Part shown: positions 23,809-32,508 of the stretch, piece by piece
How positions within the stretch are numbered: the stretch's first letter is position 1
Layout of the letters: each line of letters opens with the position of its first letter
Assembly: GCA_013349405.1 (NCBI GenBank)
Contig: DUZS01000022.1
Location: 1 to 63,248, forward strand
DNA: 63,248 bases
DNA from: Desulfuromonadales bacterium
GTDB taxonomy: Bacteria; Desulfobacterota; Desulfuromonadia; Geobacterales; Pseudopelobacteraceae
Direction of reading: 5' to 3'
Notes under the pieces: generated by a model
The model's database searches: none
What the model was told of the DNA's origin: nothing
What the model saw: the letters and a program-made list of their open reading frames with translations, nothing else
Position numbers and translations under genes: made by a program

Positions 23809-25134
23809 TTACGCCGGTTTTCGGGCTACCACCAGATGCCCGACCACCGGTTCTCCCGCTTCATTTCGCAAAATTACCGATGAAAACAGCTCAACACGCA
23901 GGCCGGCTGCATCAAGACAACTCTCCACGTATCCCTTGGCATGACTGTATCGCCCGTGGGTATTGAGGACCATTCCGGCCGCGCCATCCTTGCAATCCTC
24001 CAGGGTAAAGGCAAACAGGCCGTCAGGCCGAAGCGCCCCGCACGCCGACTTGAAGGCAGCCCCCAGTTCGCCGAAATAGCAAAGCGTATCTGCTGAGGCA
24101 ATGGCATCAAAACGCGTCTGATTGCGGATCATAAAACTTTCCAACTCCGCCATCACCAGAGAATCATAGACCTTTCTGAAAGCAGCTTTCTCAAGCATAC
24201 CGGTTGACAGATCAACTCCCGTAAGGTTAGCGGCGTACGGCTTTAAATAAGGACCACACAAGCCGGTGCCGCACCCTGCATCCAGAATCTCCAGTGAGGC
24301 AGCAGCAGGAGGCAGATGGGCAGCCAATGCATCACATAACAGTTGCGGAGCATGGTAGCCAAGCCCTTCCAGATGGGAGTCAAACCGGTCTGCCATATTA
24401 TCAAACACCAGCTGAATGTATGATTCCGGGGCACGAGCCGGTGTGTTGTCACCTTTGCAGGCATTCAGCATATAGATGATTGACTGGTCACCGGGAAACA
24501 GGTGCAACCATTCCTCGTACACGGTCGCGGCAAGATCACGCCGGTCCGCCAGCAGGTAGCAGCGTGCCAACCCCTGCCAGGAACCGTTATGCTGCGGATC
24601 AACAGCTATTGCCTCCCGATAGATGGTCACCGCTTCATCATGTCTATCCAGTTTCCGCAGGGCATTGCCGAGGTTGTAATGGAAATCGGCTGATCCGGGT
24701 GCCAGTTCAACCGCCTTGCGATGTTCAATCAGAGACTCGTCACATCTGCGGCTCCAGAAGAGCAGCACCCCGAGGTTATTGTGGGCAGAGGCATGGCTCG
24801 GATTAATGGCAATGGCCCGCCGATAACACGCTTCAGCTTCGTCACGCTTATTCAACCCCTCCATTACGTTGCCCAGATTATTATGGGCATCGGCAATGTC
24901 CGGCGCCAGTTGAATAATTGTGCCGATCAACTCAGCCGCCTCGTCATAGCGTTTCTGCTGATGGCAGAGTAGGCCAAGGAAATGCAGCGCATCCAGGGTG
25001 TCGGGAGCGGTATCCAGAATCTTCCGGTAGAACGCCTCCGCCACGTCCAGCTCACCGGCCTGATGGAGTTTGATGGCGAGGGACTGGATTTCCGGGATAG
25101 TGAAGACTACCTTATTGGTGCTGTTGTCTGTCAT
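23809..25134 (-). CDS. TPR-repeat protein with C-terminal SAM-dependent methyltransferase domain
   Basis: A 441-residue protein. Five to six TPR units fill residues about 10-215 (for example AHNNLGNVMEGLNKRDEAEACYRRAI). The C-terminal part (about 240-438) is a class I methyltransferase with motif I LDAGCGTGLCG, then LTGVDLSTGML and FDAIASADTLCYF. It is predicted cytoplasmic. TPR-methyltransferase fusions occur in many bacteria, mostly with unknown substrates. Placement between ClpV and VgrG suggests a T6SS protein is modified, but this is only inferred from position. Confidence 0.85.
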   Translation of the reverse strand: MTDNSTNKVVFTIPEIQSLAIKLHQAGELDVAEAFYRKILDTAPDTLDALHFLGLLCHQQKRYDEAAELIGTIIQLAPDIADAHNNLGNVMEGLNKRDEAEACYRRAIAINPSHASAHNNLGVLLFWSRRCDESLIEHRKAVELAPGSADFHYNLGNALRKLDRHDEAVTIYREAIAVDPQHNGSWQGLARCYLLADRRDLAATVYEEWLHLFPGDQSIIYMLNACKGDNTPARAPESYIQLVFDNMADRFDSHLEGLGYHAPQLLCDALAAHLPPAAASLEILDAGCGTGLCGPYLKPYAANLTGVDLSTGMLEKAAFRKVYDSLVMAELESFMIRNQTRFDAIASADTLCYFGELGAAFKSACGALRPDGLFAFTLEDCKDGAAGMVLNTHGRYSHAKGYVESCLDAAGLRVELFSSVILRNEAGEPVVGHLVVARKPA

Positions 25135-25344
25135 TCGTTCCCCAGCCTGATAATATTTGGAATTAGCTCGGCTACTTTTTCATGGTTGTCCCAACGGGAT
25201 TTCGTTGAACCAACACCTGTCTTAATGATCGAAATCTCTATAATTTTATTTTAATTAATTAACGCATATAAAGCCATTAACTAAGCCAATAAACTTACCC
25301 GGTAAATATACTGAATTGAGACCAGACCCTATCAAGCTCTTTGG

Positions 25345-25854
25345 TTAGGCAATTTTCTGAGTCCAACTTTGAAGTTTATCCATTCTTACACCCTCATTAC
25401 GCACTTCCAGAAGGACAGTGTTCGCTGCCGATTTGATAAAAGTTAGCAGTTTTTTTAGTGCCTCTTTGTTCGCTGGAACAATGCAGCCATCACTGCCCTT
25501 TGGCCCACAACCATGAATCAAAAACTTATCTCGCTTAGTAACCTTAATACCAATTGGTGATTTTAAATCAACTTGAATGAGAGAGGTTATTGTCTGTTCT
25601 AGTCGAGCACACTCGCCGAAATTCTTGTAATTTCCAATGTACTTCACTACATAAAAACCTACCGGGATCGGGCCACCACGATTTGAAAAATCAAAACTCT
25701 CTGGAGCCTTTTTGTCTGTATCCCAATGCGCTAAGTCATTGCGCTGGGCACCCGCTGTACTTCCTCTGCCTCCTCCAGAGAAGGCCTGTGTTGAAAAGCT
25801 AAAGCCTTTAGTAGTGCTATAGAGCATTTCATCAGTTATGGAATATATAAGCAT
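25345..25854 (-). CDS. L,D-transpeptidase-like protein (Tlde1/DUF2778-like), probable T6SS effector
   Basis: A 169-residue protein without signal peptide. The catalytic pattern FLIHGCGPKGSDGCIVP has His114, Ser121 and Cys124. The ten-residue spacing from His to Cys resembles the T6SS effector Tlde1 (DUF2778) rather than classic YkuD enzymes. The upstream GGPIPVGFYVVKYIG also fits L,D-transpeptidase folds. Target: peptidoglycan of rival cells. It lies inside the T6SS locus next to clpV, behind a good ribosome site (GGAG). I see no immunity gene beside it, which is odd; the flanking gap at 25135-25344 has no ORF with a start site. Confidence 0.7.
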   Translation of the reverse strand: MLIYSITDEMLYSTTKGFSFSTQAFSGGGRGSTAGAQRNDLAHWDTDKKAPESFDFSNRGGPIPVGFYVVKYIGNYKNFGECARLEQTITSLIQVDLKSPIGIKVTKRDKFLIHGCGPKGSDGCIVPANKEALKKLLTFIKSAANTVLLEVRNEGVRMDKLQSWTQKIA

Positions 25855-25916
25855 GTTATTACTCCTTTCAGTTTCTCCGGCAGAGATTACACCGGTAATT
25901 GATAGATGGAGCTAAA

Positions 25917-28559
25917 TTACACAACCTCAAACCCAAACCCCTCCCCACTCACCGTCACCTTAATCTCCTTAAACTGCTCACCGGTTGTCATCCTTGACAA
26001 AATTTCCCGCGACATCTGCGGCATAAGGGTATTGGTGAGGATGTGGTCGGCGTTCCTCGCGCCGCTGTCTACTTCTGTGCAGCGACAGGCAATGTATTCA
26101 ATGAGCGAGTCGTCGTAGATGAAGGCAACATTGCGGTTTTCACGGAGACGCTTGCCGATCTTATTCAGCTTCAGTTTGATGATCAGGCGCATGATGCTGT
26201 CGGAAATCGGATAGTACGGTACTACTTTCATACGCCCGAGAAATGCGGGTTTGAAGCGCTTGGTCAGTTCGGGGCGCAGCATCTCAGCCAGTCCCTGCCA
26301 GGTCGGCTTGGTCTCTTCGTCGGCACACGACTTCATGATCAGGTCGGTACCCAAGTTGGTTGTCAGGATGATCAGGGTGTTCTTGAAGTCGATCCTGCGC
26401 CCTTCACCATCCTCCAGCGTTCCCTTATCAAACACCTGGAAGAACAGCTCCATCACATCGGGGTGCGCCTTTTCAACTTCATCAAGCAGCACGACGCTGT
26501 ACGGACGCTTGCGCACCGCTTCAGTCAGTACGCCACCTTCACCATAGCCGACATAACCGGGAGGTGAGCCCTTGAGTGACGACACCGTATGAGCTTCCTG
26601 ATATTCCGACATGTTAATGGTAATGAGGTTATCTTCACCGCCGTACATCAGTTCGGAAAGAGCCAGCGCGGTCTCGGTCTTGCCGACGCCGCTGGGGCCG
26701 GCAAACATGAGTACCGCCGTCGGCTTGGACGGATCTTCGATGCCGGCATGCGCTGTCTGCACCATCTGGGCAATAGCAGCCAGAGCGTGATTCTGGCCGA
26801 TAATCCGTTCGCCCAGCAGTTTTTCCATGTTGAGCACTGTCTGAATTTCGTCCACCAGCATTCGCCCGGTCGGGATACCGGTCCAGCCGGAGATGACTTC
26901 GGAGATAGTCTGGGCATCAACTTCAGTCTGCACCAGCGGATTGTTCCCCTGAATCCCTTTCAGTTCGGTTTCCAGCGTCTTCAACTCCACCTGTTTGGCA
27001 GGAATGGTCTCGTCGGCAGGATTTACGCCATGCAGTTCACGAATCAGCAGTTGCAGAGCAGTGATCTTCTCTGCGATTCCCTTTTCTGTCTGCCAGGCGG
27101 CATTCATTTCCTCGAGTTTTGCCAGTGATGTTTCCTTTTCACTTGCCAGCTTGGCAAGGCGTTCAGCATGATCGCGCCCGATCAACGATTCACGCTCAAG
27201 GATATTCACTTCCCGGTCGATCTGAACCATCCGCCGGTTGAGGTCATCAATAGCCGGCGGAATAGTGCTCAGACCGATGGCAACCCTGGCACAGGCGGTA
27301 TCAAGCACGCTGACCGACTTGTCAGGGAGCTGCCGGGCCGGAATGTATCGGTGTGACAGGCGGACTGAATCGATCAGGGCATCGTCGGAAATCATCACAT
27401 TGTGATGTTTTTCAAGGAACGGTGCCACAGCGCGCATCATCATGACCGCCTTCTCCTCATCCGGTTCCTCAACCTTGACCACCTGGAAGCGGCGCGTGAG
27501 GGCGGCATCTTTCTCGAAATACTTCTTGTACTCCGCCCAGGTGGTTGCCGCAATGGTGCGCAACTCGCCACGTGCCAGCGCAGGCTTCAGCATATTGGCG
27601 GCATCGCCGGTGCCTGCTCCGCCCCCTGCCCCGATGAGAGTGTGTGCTTCGTCGATAAAGATAATGATCGGTACCGGCGATGCTTTGACTTCGGATATGA
27701 CCGATTTGAGCCGGTTTTCGAACTCACCTTTGATGCCGGCTCCGGCCTGCAGGAGACCGAGGTCCAGACTGCGAATTTCTACCCCGCGCAACGGCGGCGG
27801 CACATCCCCCTCAATAATCTTGAGCGCAAACCCTTCGACCACAGCAGTCTTGCCGACACCGGCCTCTCCGGTCAAAATCGGATTGTTCTGACGACGCCGG
27901 ATCAGGATATCGGCCATCTGTCTGATCTCGAAATCGCGGCCAAGCACCGGATCAATCTCACCCTTACGGGCTTTTTCGGTCAAGTTTATGGTGTACAGAT
28001 CCAGTGCCTTGGTACCAGCCGGAGGGGCTGCGCCTGGCTGTTCGCTTCCGCCGGCAGCCTGACGGGAAGAGGTCTCCTTGTCTTCGGCCGATCCGGCGGT
28101 CAAATCGCGCAGGCTCTGGGCAAGCGTTTCCTGGGATATCTTCTTGAAGGTGGTGGAACTGTTGTTCATCATCCGTGCCATCTCGTCATTAGAGAGGATT
28201 CCCAGCACAATATGACCGGAACGGACTGCGGTCGCCTGGTAATCTACCGAGGCAATCATCCAGGCGTCCTGAATCATCTTGGGAATCCGGGGTGAAAGCG
28301 CCGGGTTGCGTGAGTTCCCGGTTTTGAAGCTCTCCATTGCCTGTGTGAGATCACTCCTCAAACGTGACTCATTAATTTCAAAGTGCCTGAGAATTTTATG
28401 GAGGTCGGTATCAGGAGAATCGAGCAGCTTCAGAAAGAAGTGCTCTACGTCAACTTCATAATGGGTTTGAGACAGACAGAGTCCGGCTGCCTGTTCCAGG
28501 CTGATGCGGCAGGTGTCATTGAGTTTGCCGATGAGCGACTTCAGATTGAGTTTTGGCAT
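25917..28559 (-). CDS. clpV: T6SS AAA+ ATPase ClpV (TssH)
   Basis: An 880-residue ClpB-family protein that disassembles contracted sheath. An N-terminal Clp domain (about 1-150) is followed by the first AAA+ domain with Walker A GEAGVGKT (231-238) and IFIDEAH. A coiled-coil middle region, a second AAA+ domain with GPSGVGKTE and VVLLDEVEKAH, and a C-terminal D2-small region complete it. It follows tssG by 30 bases, which is a usual position. Confidence 0.97.
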   Translation of the reverse strand: MPKLNLKSLIGKLNDTCRISLEQAAGLCLSQTHYEVDVEHFFLKLLDSPDTDLHKILRHFEINESRLRSDLTQAMESFKTGNSRNPALSPRIPKMIQDAWMIASVDYQATAVRSGHIVLGILSNDEMARMMNNSSTTFKKISQETLAQSLRDLTAGSAEDKETSSRQAAGGSEQPGAAPPAGTKALDLYTINLTEKARKGEIDPVLGRDFEIRQMADILIRRRQNNPILTGEAGVGKTAVVEGFALKIIEGDVPPPLRGVEIRSLDLGLLQAGAGIKGEFENRLKSVISEVKASPVPIIIFIDEAHTLIGAGGGAGTGDAANMLKPALARGELRTIAATTWAEYKKYFEKDAALTRRFQVVKVEEPDEEKAVMMMRAVAPFLEKHHNVMISDDALIDSVRLSHRYIPARQLPDKSVSVLDTACARVAIGLSTIPPAIDDLNRRMVQIDREVNILERESLIGRDHAERLAKLASEKETSLAKLEEMNAAWQTEKGIAEKITALQLLIRELHGVNPADETIPAKQVELKTLETELKGIQGNNPLVQTEVDAQTISEVISGWTGIPTGRMLVDEIQTVLNMEKLLGERIIGQNHALAAIAQMVQTAHAGIEDPSKPTAVLMFAGPSGVGKTETALALSELMYGGEDNLITINMSEYQEAHTVSSLKGSPPGYVGYGEGGVLTEAVRKRPYSVVLLDEVEKAHPDVMELFFQVFDKGTLEDGEGRRIDFKNTLIILTTNLGTDLIMKSCADEETKPTWQGLAEMLRPELTKRFKPAFLGRMKVVPYYPISDSIMRLIIKLKLNKIGKRLRENRNVAFIYDDSLIEYIACRCTEVDSGARNADHILTNTLMPQMSREILSRMTTGEQFKEIKVTVSGEGFGFEVV

Positions 28560-28589
28560 CGATCTCTCCCGTGCGTGAATAAATTTTTC

Positions 28590-29636
28590 TCAGGCAGCCG
28601 TTACGGCACCCGTATCAAAGTCTTGAAATGTAACACTTGGATCTTCCTCGAGAACGGCATCCGGTGCCTTTATCCAGGAGGACCACCCCAACATCGGTGA
28701 AAAACCGGATCCGCCACCCCCCAGACGACAGGGAGTAACCTGGTCCCGCTTCAGAATAATCCGGATTTCAAATTCGTACTCGATCCCCACCATAAATCTG
28801 ACCAGCGAAAACATTGACCGGAGCATCCCTCCACCGGGAAGAAACCGGCTAAAGGAGACAGTATCCATAGGCCCCAGATCAATTCTGAATTTCGACATAT
28901 TTTCCCATACCTGCGCACCGCATAGTGCCGACACACCCAACTCGGAGTTTGCCATGCCGATTTTGGTAAGATCTTCAGGCGGGAGTGCAATAACACGCTC
29001 AATGAACTGCTGCACAACCGCTTTTTGACCTGAATAGTGCGAGAGTGCCGACTCAATTGCAGCCGATGATGGTATCTGCCGGGAAAGAAGCCCCGAAAAG
29101 CCGAGCAGAGACTCGATACCAAGGTCTGCCGGTGAACTCCCTTTATCTGCACCGAGCCCCACGAAACTACTGAAATACCGTGAAAAGCGGTCAACCACGC
29201 CAGGCCGATAGTGTGCGGTAAGGTGCGACTTTTTCCAGGCCAGGTAGAACAGGGTATTGAGCCGGTGGTGAAAAAGATCCAGAAATTCTGTCAGGGAAAA
29301 ATCTTTGCTTCTGTTGCGCTCCTGAGCAAGCTCATTGTACCAGCGGGGTAGAATTCCTGACGGCCCTATAAGACCCATGAAGGCAACATTCAGATAGAAG
29401 CGTGATTCTTCCTCATCGAAGCGTATACCGGCAATATCACTTGGCGGGAAAGAAAATCCGGGGCTCACCTGAAACCGCACCGGTTCCTCAAGCGGTCGCA
29501 GTGCTTCTCCAAGCGGCTTTTTCCCTTCACAATGACGTTCGATGATGGCAATCGCCTGGAAAAAAGTGAAGCGGTAGAATTCTTTTTTCAGACGCTGCTC
29601 TATAAAAGAACTCTGTCCCCATTCCTCGGCGGCCAT
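28590..29636 (-). CDS. tssG: T6SS baseplate subunit TssG
   Basis: A 348-residue TssG/ImpH protein. Characteristic parts are FTFFQAIAIIERH near the start, RFQVSPGFSFPPSDI, NVAFMGLIGPSGILPRWYNEL, and FSRFLPGGGML in the C-terminal half. It forms the baseplate wedge with TssE, TssF and TssK. The reading frame overlaps the end of tssF by 37 bases, so translation of the two is coupled. Confidence 0.95.
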   Translation of the reverse strand: MAAEEWGQSSFIEQRLKKEFYRFTFFQAIAIIERHCEGKKPLGEALRPLEEPVRFQVSPGFSFPPSDIAGIRFDEEESRFYLNVAFMGLIGPSGILPRWYNELAQERNRSKDFSLTEFLDLFHHRLNTLFYLAWKKSHLTAHYRPGVVDRFSRYFSSFVGLGADKGSSPADLGIESLLGFSGLLSRQIPSSAAIESALSHYSGQKAVVQQFIERVIALPPEDLTKIGMANSELGVSALCGAQVWENMSKFRIDLGPMDTVSFSRFLPGGGMLRSMFSLVRFMVGIEYEFEIRIILKRDQVTPCRLGGGGSGFSPMLGWSSWIKAPDAVLEEDPSVTFQDFDTGAVTAA

Positions 29637-31402
29637 ATTCTAAAGGTTTCCTTCCTCTGTAGTGTCTTCACCACAAGTTGTGAAAACGAATTAACTGATA
29701 CGTACTGGCCGATGAATCGTTCGATAATTCCGGAAAACAGGTAGAGGGCAGACCCGACAAACTTTTCTTCATCGAGGGTCATCTCAACCTGGACGCCCCG
29801 GCAGAATGAACGTCCAATTCTTTTCGTAACATAGCTTGTTTTCAGCGAAGTGATACCGCTTATCTGCTGGCGCGTAGATGGAGAATTATCAAAATCATAC
29901 ATTTTGAGAATTTCTTTCAAGGCATCCTCACCGCCCGAAACAATTGACGTATAGTTGAGTGCCAGATGTGAGATGAGCCGCCACTGTAGTGAACCGTCAA
30001 GAGCCGGTCTGCGCGTTCTTGTTGGTTTAACCAGACATCTGATGGAGGTTACCGGAGCAGCTATTTCGGTTTCGAAATCACCGGTAGAATCACCAAAACG
30101 CATCCTCCCCGGCAGATCGCGGTTTGTACAGGTTGTCTGCACCATCAAGATCTCCGCTTCAGGAAATGCGGTACTGAAATCAAGTCCGGCAAAGGACATG
30201 GTCAGATCGGTGCCTTCGTCACCGTATCTGCCAGACGGCAACCGCCTCATGTGCCAGTAGACATTCCCTTCAGTGTCCTCTGTTCCGGCACGGTGGTGAC
30301 TCAGAGAATAGTATGGCCGGTACTCTTTCTCCCCCCCCTTCGCCATGGGGAGTGAACTGACACGATCAATGCTGAAAATCTCTGTTGCATCCTGTCTCCG
30401 CACATCCGGAATCACCGGGTACGCGGTTTTTTCATGGGAGATCTGCACCGGTTCTGCTGTGCGAGAAAAAAGATTGACGATTGGAGCAGCATTCAGGGCA
30501 AATATTTCACCACTGACGGTTAACCCCAATTTTGCCGGGCAGTCGAAATTGATCCAGATTTCCAGCGTATCCTGCAGATCCAGGGTAGATAGTTTCTCAA
30601 GACCGGCAACATCAAAAAATAAAAATTTCTCCGGAAAACAAAAATACTCCGTCAGTAAAAGATAGCCCGGAAATGACTTGCCGGTTGTCGGCAGCATCGC
30701 CTCTTCGGGAGAGAATCCGACCGGTCTGATTGCATCGCCACTCTGTTTCAATTCAACCGGAGCGCCCTTCTGATTCTGACCCACAAACTCCACAGATGTT
30801 GCGTTATTAAAGATCAGTTCATACATAGGCAGAACATGCTGACTCTGACCGTTCAAAAAGAAGCGCAGGGAGTGCCATTCGAGTTGTGACATACCGACGC
30901 CGCCGGTTGTTTTGATCGTGATGACCAGTGACTGTTGAGCATTTGGAAGTGTTCTTCTCGGATCCTTGAGCGATGCGGAGATAACTTCCACAGGCCAGAG
31001 AGTCACCGGATAGCGGGTTTTGAACTGACATTGCATCCCGTTGACCTGCCGGGAATAAAGAGGGGTTTCTGTCGGTATGCAATAGCCGGATGGCGGGATT
31101 GCCGTCTTGACGGGGTCAAAGGTCACGACTGACATTGACGGTATCGGACAGGTATAGTGAGGGTAGAGTATCTGGAAAAATGATTCCGTGACCTCAGGAA
31201 AATCATCATCAATCTTTTTGTGCACCCGTCCGCAGAGAAGTGCAAATGCTTCGATCAGCCTTTCAGTGTGGGGATCGTCGCACTTTTCACCATCCAGCAG
31301 CAATCTACCGGCAATTTTTGGATACTTCCGGGCAAACTCCCCCCCCATCTCCCTGATGAATGAGAGTTCTCGCTCGTAGTAGTGAAGGATGTCGTCGCCC
31401 AT
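29600..31402 (-). CDS. tssF: T6SS baseplate subunit TssF
   Basis: A 600-residue TssF/ImpG protein starting with YYERELSFIREMGGEFARK, followed by LIEAFALLCGRVHKKIDDDFPE and ILYPHYTCPIPSMSVV, all typical of the family. C-terminal features include SSLPMAKGGEKEYRPYYS and the ending near FIGQYVSVNSFSQL. The N-terminal MGGE is encoded by a run of eight G, a possible slippage site. It lies between tssE and tssG. Confidence 0.95.
   Translation of the reverse strand: MGDDILHYYERELSFIREMGGEFARKYPKIAGRLLLDGEKCDDPHTERLIEAFALLCGRVHKKIDDDFPEVTESFFQILYPHYTCPIPSMSVVTFDPVKTAIPPSGYCIPTETPLYSRQVNGMQCQFKTRYPVTLWPVEVISASLKDPRRTLPNAQQSLVITIKTTGGVGMSQLEWHSLRFFLNGQSQHVLPMYELIFNNATSVEFVGQNQKGAPVELKQSGDAIRPVGFSPEEAMLPTTGKSFPGYLLLTEYFCFPEKFLFFDVAGLEKLSTLDLQDTLEIWINFDCPAKLGLTVSGEIFALNAAPIVNLFSRTAEPVQISHEKTAYPVIPDVRRQDATEIFSIDRVSSLPMAKGGEKEYRPYYSLSHHRAGTEDTEGNVYWHMRRLPSGRYGDEGTDLTMSFAGLDFSTAFPEAEILMVQTTCTNRDLPGRMRFGDSTGDFETEIAAPVTSIRCLVKPTRTRRPALDGSLQWRLISHLALNYTSIVSGGEDALKEILKMYDFDNSPSTRQQISGITSLKTSYVTKRIGRSFCRGVQVEMTLDEEKFVGSALYLFSGIIERFIGQYVSVNSFSQLVVKTLQRKETFRIWPPRNGDRVLL
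31339..31346 (-). repeat. Run of eight G near the start of tssF
   Basis: Eight G on the coding strand (C on the plus strand) span the codons for Met19-Gly20-Gly21-Glu22 of TssF. Slippage by one base would stop TssF early. Confidence 0.85.
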
Positions 31403-31425
31403 AATCTGCCGCCCACCTGATACTG

Positions 31426-31890
31426 TTATCTCTGCCTGCTGATACTGTACTCACCGCGGTTGCTGTCATAATACGTGTCAAAACTGACCGGCTCGGAAAT
31501 TTCATCATCAATCTGGAGCAATGCGGAGATTTTAAACATCAAGCGCCGCTCACCACTTGTCGGGCTTTCAATCCGAACCATTACGTTCCGGAGCCTCGGC
31601 TCGAAAAGGGTGATCGCTTGTTCGATTTCCTGGCGTAACTCTGTCCGCACGAGTGGCAATGATGGATTTTTAGACGTAAAGTCCGTCAGGCCATACATCA
31701 GAAGCGATTTTTTTACCTCTCTGCACGATGCCGGTATCCCCGAGGGGAAACAGCGGGTGTTCAGCAGATTATCAAGATCCTGCTCAACAGCGTCCCGCAG
31801 TTCTCTGAATGTTATCCCGCGCGTCAGGACAGGCCCCTCACTGACATCCGGTCCTGTATCAAGGAGCCTGTCCAGTATTGATGGTTTCAT
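31426..31890 (-). CDS. tssE: T6SS baseplate subunit TssE (gp25-like)
   Basis: A 154-residue gp25-like protein. It starts with SILDRLLD, contains LRDAVEQDLDNLLNTRC and the family motif region SLLMYGLTDFTS, then RQEIEQAITLFEPRLRNVMV. TssE links sheath and baseplate. It lies between hcp and tssF with short gaps. Confidence 0.95.
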   Translation of the reverse strand: MKPSILDRLLDTGPDVSEGPVLTRGITFRELRDAVEQDLDNLLNTRCFPSGIPASCREVKKSLLMYGLTDFTSKNPSLPLVRTELRQEIEQAITLFEPRLRNVMVRIESPTSGERRLMFKISALLQIDDEISEPVSFDTYYDSNRGEYSISRQR

Positions 31891-31911
31891 ACGTGCGTCA
31901 ATTCCAAATTG

Positions 31912-32394
31912 TTATGCTTTTGTGTTTTGCTTGATGTCATACCCGGATGCAACTACGCCGCCTAATGTCCCGTCAGCTTTCTGTGGCCAGTATTCAAATT
32001 TGTACTTGGCAAAATTAAGCGAAATATTCTCCGTCAGGGTATCCTGCCCCCCTGAGCCGCCGGTTGATATCGACGAGACAAGGCAATCCGAGAGGGTCAG
32101 TTTAATATACTCCTGTTGATCCGTACCGGCCTTTCTCACGGTAAGTAATGCCTCTTTGATATGCTCTCCCTGCGCACAGCGCGCTGCAAGCAGAGGAGAA
32201 GCAGAATCCACTCGTTTCGTCAGGGAAATGTCTTGTACATTTACCTTCCCGGAGCCACCGCCGCCACCCACATGAGTGCTGCCCGACTGGGACATCCCCC
32301 AGCTCCAGGCAAGTACATCAATTGTATCTTTGTGTTTTTTGTCCATGGACTCGCCTTTGATACCATCCATCTTGATAAACATGTCGACTGCCAT
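31912..32394 (-). CDS. hcp: T6SS inner tube protein Hcp (TssD)
   Basis: A 160-residue Hcp. It starts MAVDMFIKMDGIKGES, then IDVLAWSWGMSQSGSTHV, VQDISLTKRVDSASP and a C-terminal NFAKYKFEYWPQKADG. A Gly-rich loop (residues about 43-48) is usual. A strong ribosome site (GGGAGGTG) and a 114-base upstream gap after tssC may let this tube subunit be made in excess. Confidence 0.97.
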   Translation of the reverse strand: MAVDMFIKMDGIKGESMDKKHKDTIDVLAWSWGMSQSGSTHVGGGGGSGKVNVQDISLTKRVDSASPLLAARCAQGEHIKEALLTVRKAGTDQQEYIKLTLSDCLVSSISTGGSGGQDTLTENISLNFAKYKFEYWPQKADGTLGGVVASGYDIKQNTKA

Positions 32395-32508
32395 TTTACA
32401 CCTCCCGAATTTTGTTAGTTAGTAATCAACTGATCTGCACTGTGGATGTTAACCTACAATACAATGTCTAAGTTTAATGATGTAACCACCTCCCTTTTTT
32501 TGCCGATG

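Noticed and set aside
25917-28559. Long plus-strand reading frames opposite clpV
   Set aside because: They mirror the codon structure of clpV, have no ribosome sites and encode no recognisable domain.
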